Assembly (NCBI RefSeq): GCF_900115065.1 | Contig: NZ_FOVE01000008.1 | Span: 62,001 to 126,000 of the forward strand | DNA from: Formivibrio citricus | Lineage (GTDB): Bacteria > Pseudomonadota > Gammaproteobacteria > Burkholderiales > Chitinibacteraceae | DNA: 64,000 nt | Direction of reading: 5' to 3' | Part shown: positions 48,241-58,193 of the stretch, piece after piece | Numbering within the stretch: the stretch's first letter is position 1 | How the letters are laid out: each line of letters opens with the position of its first letter | The notes under the pieces: generated by a model | What the model was told of the DNA's origin: nothing | The model's database searches: none | What the model saw: only the letters and a program-made list of their open reading frames with translations | Program-made: the position numbers and the translations under genes

Positions 48241-49323
48241 ATGGAAGTCAAAAACTGCATCAAGCCGTTGGCTGCACTCGGTGTCACCCTCTCGCTCGCT
48301 CTCAGCGGCGCGGCTTTCGCCGGTGAAGGCGGCAAGGCCAACATCGTGATCGTCGCCACGGGCGGCACCATTGCTGGCACTGCTGCGAGCGCCACCCAGA
48401 CAGTCGGCTATACCGCAGCCAAGGTCGGCGTGGATCGCCTGATCGAGGCCGTGCCGGAACTCAAGAAGATCGCCAACGTAAAGGGCGAGCAAATCTTCCA
48501 GGTTGCCAGCGAAAGCATTACCGACGATCACTGGCTGAAGCTTGCCAAGCGCGTGAACGCCCTGCTGGCCAAGGATGACGTGGACGGCATCGTGATCACC
48601 CACGGCACCGACACCATGGAAGAAACCGCCTACTTCCTCAACCTCGTCGTCAAGAGCAAGAAGCCGGTGGTTCTGACCGGCGCGATGCGTCCCTCGACCG
48701 CGATGAGCGCGGACGGCCCGATGAACATCTACAACGCTGTTACCGTTGCCAGCAGCAAGGATGCCCACGGCAAGGGCGTGCTGATTTCGCTGAACGACCA
48801 GATCGGCGGCGCACGCTCGGTCACCAAGACCAACACCGTTTCGCTCGATACCTTCAAGTCTTTCGATCAGGGCTACCTGGGACTGATCGCCGGCGGCAAC
48901 GTTTTCTTCTACAACGCATCGACCCGCAAGCACACCGCCGATACCGAGTTTGACGTTTCCAACCTGGACAAGCTGCCCAGCGTCGAAGTGGTTTACGGTA
49001 GCGCCAACGCCAACATGATGGCCGCCAACGCGCTCGTGAAGTCCGGCGTCAAGGGCATCGTGTATGCAGGCCCGGGCGACGGCAGCATGTCCAAGATCGT
49101 GAATCCGGGCATGGCCGAACTGCGCAAGCAAGGCACCTACATCGTTCGCTCCAGCCACGCCGGCAACGGCCCGGTGGCGCGCAACGGCGAGGCTGACGAC
49201 GACAAGCTGGACTTCGTGGTCGCCGACAACCTGAATCCGCAGAAGGCCCGTATCCTGCTGCAACTGGCGCTGACCAAGACCAAGGATACGAAGCAGATTC
49301 AGCGCATGTTCTACACCTACTAA
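48241..49323 (+). CDS. ansB: Type II (periplasmic) L-asparaginase
   Basis: Hydrolyses asparagine (and often glutamine) to aspartate and ammonia in the periplasm. The protein has 360 residues with a signal peptide to about residue 27 (LALSGAAFA). Catalytic blocks: ATGGTIAGT with Thr43, and VITHGTDTMEETAYF with the second Thr-Asp pair, then GAMRPSTAMSADGPMN. A strong GGAGGAG precedes the ATG. It is followed by class I fumarase in the same direction, so asparagine carbon would flow to aspartate, fumarate and malate. Confidence 0.94.
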   Translation: MEVKNCIKPLAALGVTLSLALSGAAFAGEGGKANIVIVATGGTIAGTAASATQTVGYTAAKVGVDRLIEAVPELKKIANVKGEQIFQVASESITDDHWLKLAKRVNALLAKDDVDGIVITHGTDTMEETAYFLNLVVKSKKPVVLTGAMRPSTAMSADGPMNIYNAVTVASSKDAHGKGVLISLNDQIGGARSVTKTNTVSLDTFKSFDQGYLGLIAGGNVFFYNASTRKHTADTEFDVSNLDKLPSVEVVYGSANANMMAANALVKSGVKGIVYAGPGDGSMSKIVNPGMAELRKQGTYIVRSSHAGNGPVARNGEADDDKLDFVVADNLNPQKARILLQLALTKTKDTKQIQRMFYTY

Positions 49324-49476
49324 GAACCTCCAGGAACCTGTTCCGGCAAGTGGTTGACACCTGCCGGACAGGAATTGCACGAAACCGGCGTGGCGCAAGC
49401 CCTGCTGCCACGCCGGTGCATCAGATTGCATCGATATAAAAACACAGAAACTACGTTGTCCCAGCAAGGAAAAATC

Positions 49477-50985
49477 ATGAGCGTTATCCGCCAGGAAGAT
49501 CTGACAGAAAGCGTGGCCGCCGCGCTTCAGTACATCAGCTACTACCATCCGGTCGACTTCATACAGGGGCTGACCCAAGCCTACGAACGCGAGCAGAGCC
49601 CGGGCGCGCGCGATGCCATTGCGCAGATCCTGATCAATTCCCGTATGTGCGCGGAAGGCCGGCGCCCCTTGTGCCAGGACACCGGCATCGTCACCGTCTT
49701 CCTCGACGTCGGGATGAACGTGCGCTGGGAAGGCTTTACCGGCTCGCTGGAAGATGCGGTCAACGAAGGCGTGCGCCGTGCCTACACCCATCCGGACAAC
49801 CCGCTGCGCGCCTCGGTATTGCGCGACCCGGCCGGCGAACGCAAGAACACGCGCGACAACTCGCCAGCCGTGATCTACACGCGCATCGTGCCGGGCGACA
49901 CGGTCGAAGTCACCGTCGCGGCCAAGGGCGGGGGCTCCGAAGCCAAATCCCGCCTCGCCATGCTCAACCCGTCCGATTCGATTGTCGACTGGGTGCTGAA
50001 GACGGTTCCCACGCTGGGCGCAGGCTGGTGCCCGCCCGGCATCATCGGCCTGGGCATCGGCGGCACGGCGGACAAGGCCATGGTCCTGGCCAAGGAAGCG
50101 CTGATGGAGCCGGTCGATATCCACGAGCTGATCGCGCGCGGCCCGCAAAACCGCCTGGAGGAATTGCGCCTCGAACTGTACGAAAAGATCAATGCGCTCG
50201 GCATCGGCGCCCAAGGATTGGGCGGGCTGACCACGGTGCTCGACGTCAAGATTCTCGATTATCCGACCCATGCCGTGGGCCTGCCGGTCGCCCTGATCCC
50301 CAACTGCGCAGCCACGCGCCACGGGCATTTCGTGCTCGACGGTTCCGGCCCGGCTTACCTTGAGCCGCCTTCGCTCGAACACTGGCCGAAACTGACCTAC
50401 GATGCCTCGTCCGGCAAACGGGTCAATCTCGACCAGATCACCAAGGAAGAAATCGCCACCTGGAAGCCCGGCGAAACCCTGTTGATCAACGGCAAGATCC
50501 TCACCGGGCGCGATGCGGCGCACAAGCGCATCACCGACATGCTCAACAAGGGCGAGCCCCTGCCGGTCGATCTGGCCGGCAAGTTCATCTACTACGTCGG
50601 CCCGGTCGATCCGGTCCGCGACGAAGTCGTCGGCCCGGCCGGCCCCACCACCTCGACGCGCATGGACAAGTTCACCGAACAGATGCTCTCCCAAGCGGGG
50701 CTCTTCGGCATGATCGGCAAGGCCGAGCGCGGCCCGGTCGCCATCGAGGCCATCAAGCGGCACCAGGCCGTTTACCTCATGGCCGTGGGCGGTGCGGCTT
50801 ATCTCGTCTCGAAAGCCATCCGCCAGGCCCGCGTCGTCGCCTTCGCCGATCTCGGCATGGAAGCCGTCTACGAGTTCGAGGTCAAGGACATGCCGGTGAC
50901 CGTCGCTGTCGATTCGCAGGGCACCTCGGTGCATGAAACCGGCCCCAGGGAATGGCAGGCAAAGATCGTGCAGATGGCACGCTGA
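49477..50985 (+). CDS. fumA: Class I (iron-sulfur) fumarate hydratase
   Basis: Hydrates fumarate to malate using an oxygen-sensitive 4Fe-4S cluster. The protein has 502 residues from ATG 49477 (AAGGA upstream). The N-terminal alpha region has CAEGRRPLCQDTGIVTVF and GAGWCPPGIIGLGIGG, and NCAATRHGHFVLDGSG supplies the third cluster cysteine. The C-terminal beta region reads KFIYYVGPVDPVRDEVVGPA. The gene could equally encode a class I tartrate dehydratase, but its neighbours favour fumarase. Confidence 0.92.
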   Translation: MSVIRQEDLTESVAAALQYISYYHPVDFIQGLTQAYEREQSPGARDAIAQILINSRMCAEGRRPLCQDTGIVTVFLDVGMNVRWEGFTGSLEDAVNEGVRRAYTHPDNPLRASVLRDPAGERKNTRDNSPAVIYTRIVPGDTVEVTVAAKGGGSEAKSRLAMLNPSDSIVDWVLKTVPTLGAGWCPPGIIGLGIGGTADKAMVLAKEALMEPVDIHELIARGPQNRLEELRLELYEKINALGIGAQGLGGLTTVLDVKILDYPTHAVGLPVALIPNCAATRHGHFVLDGSGPAYLEPPSLEHWPKLTYDASSGKRVNLDQITKEEIATWKPGETLLINGKILTGRDAAHKRITDMLNKGEPLPVDLAGKFIYYVGPVDPVRDEVVGPAGPTTSTRMDKFTEQMLSQAGLFGMIGKAERGPVAIEAIKRHQAVYLMAVGGAAYLVSKAIRQARVVAFADLGMEAVYEFEVKDMPVTVAVDSQGTSVHETGPREWQAKIVQMAR

Positions 50986-51120
50986 GACAAAACCGAAAGT
51001 CGATTCCGTTCATCACCCTCTACCGGGTTTTGAACGGAATTGATTATTCGTTTTCATCTGAAGTTTTCAGGATCGTTCGATCCATACAACAACCGCTGGA
51101 TTTTGATAGGTATTTGCCTT

Positions 51121-51897
51121 GTGAAAACACAATATCTGACGGGTTTGTTGTTTGGCCTGCTTTTTTACGCGAGCGCGGTGGCTGAGCCCATGTTGTGGGT
51201 CACCGAGCCATTCCATCCATACAGCTACAAAGAAAACAGCAAAGTCGCCGGGCCTTTTGCAGAAATAGTCCAGGCAGCATGTGACAGGCTCAAAGTCGAA
51301 TGCACGATGGAAATCATGCCTTGGCGGCGCGCTTTGTATATGGCCGAAGAAGGTCAAGCGAGCGGCTTGTTTGGCGTTGCAAAAACACCTGAACGAGAAA
51401 AGTCATTTTTTCTGTCCGATCCCATTTTGGAGACAGCCTATTCGTTTTTCGCTCTTGATTCGACCAGATTCCGTTATCAGAAAATCCAGGATCTTAACGG
51501 TTACACGATTGGCGTATATGGGCCTTCAGCCACATCCCGTGCCTTGCAAAACAGCGCCCAAGGACAGCCGGTCAATATCGTAATCGAGGTAACGAATCTC
51601 ACCGCCCTCAAAAAACTGATCGGGGGGCGGTATGGCGATAACGCTTTGGTCCTGATCAACCGGGAAGTCGGTTTATCCCTGGCAAAAGAAGAAAAAATCA
51701 CGAATTTGAAATTGGCGGGCGATTTGCAGCCAATTGTGTACGTCATTGGGCTGTCACGCAAAAAAGTCAGCGAACGACAAGCCAGGCTGTTCAATGACGC
51801 GATAAAAGAATTGATCAAGGAAGGAAAAGTAAAAACCATCCTGAACAAACATGGCATGCGTCCGGCCAGGTTAACCCAGCAACAGAAATCCGGTTAA
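51121..51897 (+). CDS. Periplasmic solute-binding protein, SBP_bac_3-like, solitary
   Basis: 258 residues from a GTG start that gives a clean signal peptide (MKTQYLTGLLFGLLFYASAV, then AEP). The mature part resembles family 3 amino-acid-binding proteins: EPFHPYSYKENSKVAGPFAE, MPWRRALYMAEEGQASGLFG, and a C-terminal KVKTILNKHGM. No ABC permease or ATPase gene is nearby. It is followed 13 bases later by a Cache protein and an MCP. A role in presenting a ligand to the receptor is possible (inference). A longer start at 51040 would bury the signal peptide. Confidence 0.75.
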   Translation: MKTQYLTGLLFGLLFYASAVAEPMLWVTEPFHPYSYKENSKVAGPFAEIVQAACDRLKVECTMEIMPWRRALYMAEEGQASGLFGVAKTPEREKSFFLSDPILETAYSFFALDSTRFRYQKIQDLNGYTIGVYGPSATSRALQNSAQGQPVNIVIEVTNLTALKKLIGGRYGDNALVLINREVGLSLAKEEKITNLKLAGDLQPIVYVIGLSRKKVSERQARLFNDAIKELIKEGKVKTILNKHGMRPARLTQQQKSG

Positions 51898-51910
51898 AGG
51901 AAGAAATATC

Positions 51911-52813
51911 GTGGCTCTTAAAAATCGTTTGCTCGCTTGCACGGTGGTATTTCTCATGATCGCAACGGCCTCTCTGGCAGGCGTTGCCTATTGGCAGATC
52001 AGAACGGAAATCATTGATGGCGTAACCAAAGAAATCAGCACCGCGGTACGCGGCAACCGGGAAACGCTGGCACGCTGGATGGCGCAGCGGCGTGATGCCA
52101 TCGAGGCAACGGCCAACCGCCTTTCCGGCAGTGCCTCCCCCCTGCCATTTCTGATCGCCTGCAAGGATGCGGGGCGCTTCAACCTGACCTATGCCGGCTA
52201 CAGCGACAAGAAAATGGTCTACCACACGGAAAAGAAACCGGCCGAAGGGTACGATCCAACTATCCGTCCGTGGTACAAGGCCGCCATGGAAAAAAAGGGG
52301 ACAGTGGCCACCGCCCCCTACATCTTTGCCAGTAACAACAAGCTAGGCATCACCGTGGCACGCCCATTCGAAAACAACGGCATCCAGGCCGTTGTCGGCG
52401 GCGACATCACACTGGAAGAAATCGTCACCCTCGTCAAATCGATCGAATTACGCGGCAATGGTTATGCATTTCTGGCCACGCAAGACGGCAAGATCGTAGC
52501 GCACCCCAAGCCCGATTCCGCCCTGAAACCGGTTGAAGAAATTGCACCGGGTTTTGATCCTGCCATCCTGAAATCCGCAGGCCTCAGCATCTCCTTGCGC
52601 GCATCCGAGATCGGAAATCGGACCAAATATGTTGCGACATCGCTGGTCCCGGGCACCGACTGGGTGCTTTGTACGGTAGTCGACAAAGCCACCATCCTGA
52701 CCCCGTTGCGATCCCTGCTCTGGATATTGGTCTTTGCCAGTCTAGCCGTCGTCTTGCTTGGTGCATGCATCGTCATGTTCAACATTGAGGGAGAAGACCG
52801 CCATGTCGCTTAA
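51911..52813 (+). CDS. Sensor-only dCache membrane protein lacking HAMP and signalling domains
   Basis: 300 residues from a GTG start (AAAGGAAG upstream). TM1 (about 8-30), a dCache domain with [16 protein letters not shown], and TM2 (about 268-290), then only eleven residues before the stop. It is a close paralogue of the first half of the next gene: both have [18 protein letters not shown] and [12 protein letters not shown]. Similarity ends right after TM2, where the neighbour continues into HAMP. The last 11 bases overlap the MCP start. It may be a truncated duplicate or a partner subunit that forms mixed dimers. Confidence 0.8.
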   Translation: MALKNRLLACTVVFLMIATASLAGVAYWQIRTEIIDGVTKEISTAVRGNRETLARWMAQRRDAIEATANRLSGSASPLPFLIACKDAGRFNLTYAGYSDKKMVYHTEKKPAEGYDPTIRPWYKAAMEKKGTVATAPYIFASNNKLGITVARPFENNGIQAVVGGDITLEEIVTLVKSIELRGNGYAFLATQDGKIVAHPKPDSALKPVEEIAPGFDPAILKSAGLSISLRASEIGNRTKYVATSLVPGTDWVLCTVVDKATILTPLRSLLWILVFASLAVVLLGACIVMFNIEGEDRHVA

Positions 52814-54683
52814 AAAACGCCTGCTTGCCTTTGTTGTACTCCTGCTCATGACGGTCATTGCCTCGCTGTCCGGCATCGCCTACTGGCGCATGCGTGCCGA
52901 AATCGTCGAAGGCGTGAACAAGGAAATCGAGACCGCGGTGCGCGGCAACCGCGAAACACTGGCGCGCTGGATGGCGCAGCGGCGCGATGCCATCGAGGCC
53001 ATGTCCCAGCAACTGCCCGCGGCCCACCATCAACCGCTGCCGTTTTTGACGGCGGGCAAGGTCGCCGGGCGTTTCGACCTGACCTATGTCGGTTACGGCG
53101 ACAAGCGCATGGTCTACCACCTCGCCGACAAAAAGCCAGCCGCAGGCTACGACCCGACCGCGCGCCCGTGGTTCAAGGCGGCAGCAGAAAAGAAAGACAC
53201 CGTCGCCACGGCGCCGTACATCTTTGCCAGCACCGGCAAACCGGGCATCACGGTAGCCCGTTCCTTCGAAAGCAACGGCCTGCAGGCCGTGGTCGGCGGC
53301 GATATTTCGCTTGAAGAAATCATCACCATCGTCAACTCGATTGCATTGCGGGGTGACGGCTACGCGTTCCTTTCCACGCGCGACGGCAAGATCGTGGCAC
53401 ATTCGAAGCCGGGGTCGGCGCTGAAACCCGTCGCGGAAATCATGCCCGGCTTCGATGCCTCTGTCGTGCAATCCGCCAGCGACAAGATTGCACTTCAGGA
53501 GTCCAAGATCGAAGGCCAGAGCAAATATGTTGCGACATCGTCCATCGCCGGCACGGACTGGGTGCTGTGCACGGTCGTCGACAAAACAGGCATTCTGGCG
53601 CCGTTGCGCTCGCTGCTCTGGGGATTGTCACTGACCAGCCTGGCGATCATCGTGCTTGGTGCAGGCATCGCCAGCCTTGTGCTTTCCAGGCTGTTGCAGG
53701 GGCTCTTCCGCCTGCGCGATGCCCTGATCGAGATATCCAGCGGCCAGGGCGACCTGACCCGCAAACTGGCCGTCGATTCACAGGATGAAATCGGCCAGAC
53801 CGCATCGGCGTTCAACCGCTTCATCGACAGCCTGCGCGGCATGTTCATCGATGTGCGCGAAAGCACCGTATCACTCAACACCGGTGTCGACTCGCTCGAC
53901 GGCGTCACACGCTCGATGGCAGAAAAATCGGAACAGCAGACCGAAACGCTGAACGCAACTGCGGCGACAATCGAAGAAATCACGGTCAGCATCAGTCACA
54001 TCGCGGACAACGCGCAGCAGGCAGAGCAGACTGCCACCAAAACCGGAGAAATATCACGGCATGCAACCGGCTCAGTCAACGATCTGGCCGGCGGAATCGA
54101 GAAAATCTCCAGCGAGGTTGGTCGTCTTGCCGCCACGCTGGGATCGCTCGGCGAACGCTCCGGCGAGATGAACGCCATCATCGGCGCGATCCGCGACATT
54201 GCCGATCAGACCAATCTCCTCGCCCTGAACGCCGCCATCGAAGCGGCGCGCGCCGGCGAATCGGGCCGCGGCTTTGCCGTGGTCGCGGACGAGGTCCGCA
54301 AACTCGCCGAACGTACCGCCAAGGCCACCGTGGAAATCGGCCGCCTCATCGATTCAACCCACGGCGACATCCACTCCGCCCTGACCGACATGGAAGAAAC
54401 CCGACGCTCAGTTGCCGCCGGGCTGGTTGCCTCGCAATCGGTTTCCAGGGAAATCCAGGTCATTCAGGATGAAATGGCGCAGGTAGTGACATCGATCCGA
54501 TACATCGCCGAAGCCACCCGCGAGCAGTCGGTCGCGACCAACGAAATGGCCCGCGCCGCCGAAGAAGTCAACCGGATGACCCTCGAAACGGATCAGGCTG
54601 TCCAGAGCGCAACCCAAACCGTAACCGAACTGGGTTCGCTGTCAGGCAGGCTGCACGGACTGGTCGGGAGGTTTCATCTGTAA
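52803..54683 (+). CDS. Methyl-accepting chemotaxis protein with dCache sensor
   Basis: 626 residues from ATG 52803. TM1 (about 7-28), a periplasmic dCache with [18 protein letters not shown]2 near 280-302, HAMP, and a full MA domain with the tip [20 protein letters not shown]. The receptor would signal through CheA/CheW; its ligand is unknown. The upstream genes (solute-binding protein, sensor-only paralogue, and catabolic genes for Asn/Asp) suggest an amino acid or C4-dicarboxylate. The ATG lies inside the previous gene's end, so the pair is translationally coupled. Confidence 0.92.
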   Translation: MSLKKRLLAFVVLLLMTVIASLSGIAYWRMRAEIVEGVNKEIETAVRGNRETLARWMAQRRDAIEAMSQQLPAAHHQPLPFLTAGKVAGRFDLTYVGYGDKRMVYHLADKKPAAGYDPTARPWFKAAAEKKDTVATAPYIFASTGKPGITVARSFESNGLQAVVGGDISLEEIITIVNSIALRGDGYAFLSTRDGKIVAHSKPGSALKPVAEIMPGFDASVVQSASDKIALQESKIEGQSKYVATSSIAGTDWVLCTVVDKTGILAPLRSLLWGLSLTSLAIIVLGAGIASLVLSRLLQGLFRLRDALIEISSGQGDLTRKLAVDSQDEIGQTASAFNRFIDSLRGMFIDVRESTVSLNTGVDSLDGVTRSMAEKSEQQTETLNATAATIEEITVSISHIADNAQQAEQTATKTGEISRHATGSVNDLAGGIEKISSEVGRLAATLGSLGERSGEMNAIIGAIRDIADQTNLLALNAAIEAARAGESGRGFAVVADEVRKLAERTAKATVEIGRLIDSTHGDIHSALTDMEETRRSVAAGLVASQSVSREIQVIQDEMAQVVTSIRYIAEATREQSVATNEMARAAEEVNRMTLETDQAVQSATQTVTELGSLSGRLHGLVGRFHL

Positions 54684-54778
54684 GAACCCATTCATATAGC
54701 TGCCGCGAGACCGTTATCTGCAAGGTAAAACGACGCTTACCCCCGATTACGGTCTTGCCGCCAGTTTATGAACTGAGC
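54684..54778. repeat. Palindromic intergenic repeat R4
   Basis: Left arm CCATTCATATAGCTGCCGCG then AGACCGTTATC; right arm, read inward, CAGTTCATAAACTGGCGGCA then AGACCGTAATC. It fills the gap between the convergent MCP and DUF456 genes and could end both transcripts. Confidence 0.7.
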
Positions 54779-55264
54779 CTACAAAAACCAGGCGAAAGCG
54801 AAAATACCCAGCATCGCCAGCGCAGAGGCCACCTTGGCAACCGCACCGATGACGAACCCCAAGAGGGTTGCGACTCCGACCTTCCCGGCCTGCATGGCAT
54901 CCTGACGAGCCAGGTACTCCCCGACTGCAGCGCCCACGAACGGCCCCAGCAGCAAGCCGGGCAAACCGGCAAAGATGCCCAGAACCGAGCCGACCAGCGC
55001 GCCCCAGATCGCCAGCGAACTGGCGCCCGCTTTCTTGGCCCCCAGCGCACCGGCCACGACATCCATGAGCTGCGAGAAAACCACGAGGGCCACCAGCAGG
55101 GCGAACGTCATCCAGCCGACACGCTGGAAATCATCCAGCCCGGCCGCCAGCAGCATGCCGGCCAGGATCATGGGCGTTGAGGGCAGGATCGGCAGCAAAG
55201 TGCCTGCCAACCCGCCGATCACCAGCAAGAAAGCCAGCAGCCACCACAGAATGCCAAGGTCCAC
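54779..55264 (-). CDS. DUF456 family membrane protein
   Basis: 161 residues, almost entirely hydrophobic, with about four to five membrane segments. Glycine-rich GLLLGPFVGAAVGEY and GTLLPILPSTPMILAG match DUF456. Function unknown. GTG start with GGAGCGGCGAGG upstream. It begins 16 bases after the malic enzyme stop, so the two share a transcript. Confidence 0.82.
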   Translation of the reverse strand: MDLGILWWLLAFLLVIGGLAGTLLPILPSTPMILAGMLLAAGLDDFQRVGWMTFALLVALVVFSQLMDVVAGALGAKKAGASSLAIWGALVGSVLGIFAGLPGLLLGPFVGAAVGEYLARQDAMQAGKVGVATLLGFVIGAVAKVASALAMLGIFAFAWFL

Positions 55265-55280
55265 CCTCGCCGCTCCCGGA

Positions 55281-56975
55281 TCAGCCTGCGCACCGGCAGG
55301 ACTGGTAGGAAGGCTCCCACATGTAAGCCTTGATCCTTTCTTCGAACTGCGCGTCGCTCAGGTTTTCCGTCAGCCCCTCGGCGCGCGCCTGTCTGGCGAC
55401 GGCCTGCGCCACATGCAGCGATACCTTGCGCATGTCGGTCAGCTCCGGCAACAGCTTGGCGCCTTCCTGATTTTTCGCGGGCGAGAGTTCCGCCAGCGCC
55501 AGCGCCGAGGCAATCAGCATCGCATCGCTGATGCGCCGCGCACCCGCAGCCAGCACGCCCAGACCAATGCCGGGGAAGATGTAGGAATTGTTGCTCTGGG
55601 CAAAATGGTGAACCTTGCCCTGGAATTCAAACGGCTCAAACGGGCTGCCGGTACCGACAACGGCGCGGCCATCGCTCCAGCGGATGACATCCGCCGGTTG
55701 CGCTTCGATACAGGAAGTCGGGTTAGACATCGGCAGCACCACCGGCCGTGCCACATGCGCGGCCATTTCCCGGATCGCGGCTTCAGTGAAGATGCCTGCC
55801 TGGCCGGACACGCCGACCAGCACGGTCGGCTGGGCATTGCGCATGACATCCATCAGGCCGACGAAATCCGGCTTGTCGAGCGTCCAGCCGGCGATGGCCT
55901 GGCTGCATTGCGTGAATTTCTGCTGGAACGGTTCCAGACCGGGCGTCTGGTCCGTGACCAGACCGAAGCGATCCACGATGAAGAAACGGCTGCGGGCGGC
56001 TTCTTCAGTCAGCCCCATGGTCATCATGGTCTTGCACAGCAGATCGCTGATGCCGATCCCCGCCGAACCGCCGCCGACCACGGCGATCCGCTGTTCGGTC
56101 AACGGCACGCCCGTCACGTTGATCGCGGACAGCAGTACGCCCACTGCCACGGCAGCCGTGCCCTGGATATCGTCGTTGAACGAGCACAGGCGGTCGCGGT
56201 ACTTCTCGCACAGGCGGCTCGCATTCTGCCGGTGGAAATCCTCCCACTGCAGCAGCACCTTGGGCCAGCGCTTGTCCACGGTCTGGATGAAGGCTTCGAT
56301 GAATTCGTCGTAGGCCGCACCGCGCACGCGCTCATGGCGCAACCCCAGGTAAAGCGGATCGGCCAGGCAGTTTTCGTTGCTGGTGCCGGTATCGAGCACG
56401 ATCGCCAGGGTTTTCTCCGGCGCGATGCCGCCGCAGACGGTATACAGCGCAAGCTTGCCGATGGGGATGCCCATCCCGCCCACCCCCAGATCGCCCAGGC
56501 CAAGAATGCGTTCGCCGTCGGTCACCACGATGCACTCCACGGCATCGAAACGCGGGTTGGCCAGAATCTGCGCCAACTCGTCTTTCTGGTCGATGCGCAA
56601 AAACAGGCCGCGCGGTCGCAGGAAAAGACGGTTGTATTGCTGGCAGACGGCTCCGACCGTTGGCGTATAGATCACGGGCAGCAGGGCTTCCAGATCATGG
56701 GAAACCACCGCGTAGTAGAGCGTTTCGTTGGTGTCCTGCAAATTGCGCAGGTAGACATGCCGGTCCAGATCGCTCGCCAGCGCTTTCAGCTCCGCCATGC
56801 AGCGCTCAACCTGTTCCTGAAGCGTCTCCACCCTGGCAGGCAGCAAGCCGTTCAGCCCGAGGGCATCGCGCTCGGCCTGCGTGAAAGCAGTGCCCTTGTT
56901 CAACAGCGGGTCATTCAGGATTTGTTGCGCGCACAGGCCGACCGGCATGCACAGCGCACTGGCAGCATCATTCAT
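55281..56975 (-). CDS. maeA: NAD-dependent malic enzyme
   Basis: Oxidatively decarboxylates malate to pyruvate and CO2. The protein has 564 residues, the large MaeA type. Motifs: VIYTPTVGAVCQQYN, the VVTDGERILGLGDLGVGGMG malate site, FNDDIQGTAAVAVGVLLSA with metal ligands, VVGGGSAGIGISDLL for the nucleotide, and SNPTS. The large type usually prefers NAD. It lies just beyond the aspartate/asparagine genes and would drain the malate they produce. Upstream of a DUF456 gene in one operon. Confidence 0.92.
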   Translation of the reverse strand: MNDAASALCMPVGLCAQQILNDPLLNKGTAFTQAERDALGLNGLLPARVETLQEQVERCMAELKALASDLDRHVYLRNLQDTNETLYYAVVSHDLEALLPVIYTPTVGAVCQQYNRLFLRPRGLFLRIDQKDELAQILANPRFDAVECIVVTDGERILGLGDLGVGGMGIPIGKLALYTVCGGIAPEKTLAIVLDTGTSNENCLADPLYLGLRHERVRGAAYDEFIEAFIQTVDKRWPKVLLQWEDFHRQNASRLCEKYRDRLCSFNDDIQGTAAVAVGVLLSAINVTGVPLTEQRIAVVGGGSAGIGISDLLCKTMMTMGLTEEAARSRFFIVDRFGLVTDQTPGLEPFQQKFTQCSQAIAGWTLDKPDFVGLMDVMRNAQPTVLVGVSGQAGIFTEAAIREMAAHVARPVVLPMSNPTSCIEAQPADVIRWSDGRAVVGTGSPFEPFEFQGKVHHFAQSNNSYIFPGIGLGVLAAGARRISDAMLIASALALAELSPAKNQEGAKLLPELTDMRKVSLHVAQAVARQARAEGLTENLSDAQFEERIKAYMWEPSYQSCRCAG

Positions 56976-57110
56976 TTGAAATCACTTTCTTTCCGAAAAT
57001 GGAAAACCATGTCCACAGAGCACCACGATCAGCGATGCATTCATCTGACAAACGGGTAGCCGTTTGCATTTTCAAATTCGATAGGGCAGCAACAGCATTG
57101 GAGCGCTCGG

Positions 57111-57959
57111 TCAGGACCGGCGCGAAGTCCACCACATGAGATGTGCGCCCAGAAGGAGCATGGGCAGGCTCAACCACTGTCCCATACTGAGATTCATGGC
57201 CAGCGTCCCCAGAAAATCGTCCGGCTCGCGCGCGAACTCGGTCACAAAACGGCAGAGCCCATAGCCCAGCAGGAACAGCGCCGAAACCTGGCCAGCCTTG
57301 CGCGGCTTGCCGGCAAACCACCAGAGAACGGCGAGCAGCACCACACCTTCAAGCGCAAACTGGTAGAGCTGCGAAACATGCCGCGGCAAACCGCCATGCT
57401 TGGCCAGGATGACGACCAGATCGGGATTGGTCTCGGCCAGCATGGAATCGATTAGTTTCGCCTGCGGAAAAACCATGCTCCAGAAGGCATCCGGCCTTGT
57501 CACCCGCCCCCACAATTCGCCGTTGATGAAGTTGCCCAGCCGCCCGAAAGCCAGCCCCAGCGGCACCAGCGGCGCAATGAAATCGGTGATCTCGAAGAAA
57601 CGCCGCCCGCTCTTGTGCGCGAAAGCCAGCGCGGCCAGCAGCACGCCCAGCAAGCCGCCATGGAAAGACATGCCGCCCTGCCAGACCTTGAAAATGTCGG
57701 CGAAGTTCGAAAGGAAGAAATCCGGCTTGTAGAAGAAGACGTAACCCAGACGCCCGCCGACAATCACCCCCAGCACGCCGAAGAACAGCAGGTCATCCAG
57801 CTCTTCCGTTTTCCAGCCCGGATAGAGCCCGGCCCGCAAACGCAGGCGCCCCAGCAGCAGGAATCCGGTGAATGCCAGCAAGTACATCACGCCATACCAA
57901 TGCACCCCAAACGAGCCGATGTGAAAAGCAACAGGATTAAACTGCGGATGGGTTAGCAT
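57111..57959 (-). CDS. lgt: Prolipoprotein diacylglyceryl transferase
   Basis: Attaches diacylglycerol from phosphatidylglycerol to the lipobox cysteine of prelipoproteins. The protein has 282 residues with about seven membrane segments. Family blocks: [29 protein letters not shown], the [12 protein letters not shown] motif, and [18 protein letters not shown] with essential residues. The gap to maeA (about 135 bases) shows nothing notable. Confidence 0.96.
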   Translation of the reverse strand: MLTHPQFNPVAFHIGSFGVHWYGVMYLLAFTGFLLLGRLRLRAGLYPGWKTEELDDLLFFGVLGVIVGGRLGYVFFYKPDFFLSNFADIFKVWQGGMSFHGGLLGVLLAALAFAHKSGRRFFEITDFIAPLVPLGLAFGRLGNFINGELWGRVTRPDAFWSMVFPQAKLIDSMLAETNPDLVVILAKHGGLPRHVSQLYQFALEGVVLLAVLWWFAGKPRKAGQVSALFLLGYGLCRFVTEFAREPDDFLGTLAMNLSMGQWLSLPMLLLGAHLMWWTSRRS

Positions 57960-58002
57960 GAGACGGGGGTCTTGGTTAAAATAACCGCGAATTATAGCAG
58001 CA

Positions 58003-58148
58003 AGAACCTGTTCATAATCTGTCGCGAGAGACTGTCAGCGGAGCGAAGAGCAGCGCAAAAACCGGAATGTACAGGAAAGTACATGAGGATTTTGAGCAGC
58101 GCATGAGCCCCGATCACAGTCTCGCAGCAAGATTATGAACCAGGTTCC
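58003..58148. repeat. Palindromic intergenic repeat R5 (about 145 bp)
   Basis: The best-preserved copy of this family. Left end GAACCTGTTCATAATCTGTC then GCGAGAGACTG; right end, read inward, GAACCTGGTTCATAATCTTG then CTGCGAGACTG. Closest to R1 at 10703-10844, sharing GAGCGAAG/AGCAGCGCA and CATGAGCCC segments. It lies between divergent lgt and ilvD. Confidence 0.75.
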
Positions 58149-58193
58149 AAGCGCCCCCGGTCTGATCCGGACTTCTCAGAACAAGGAACCGTC

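Noticed and set aside
47926-50934. 1,002-codon open frame antisense to asparaginase and fumarase
   Set aside because: High-GC third-position bias leaves the opposite strand open. The plus-strand genes have full family motifs and good ribosome sites; the antisense frame has none.
54975-57059. 694-codon frame antisense to malic enzyme
   Set aside because: Shadow of maeA, which has all catalytic motifs on the minus strand. The same holds for long frames opposite metE, mutL, thiC, aspA, ilvD and waaA.
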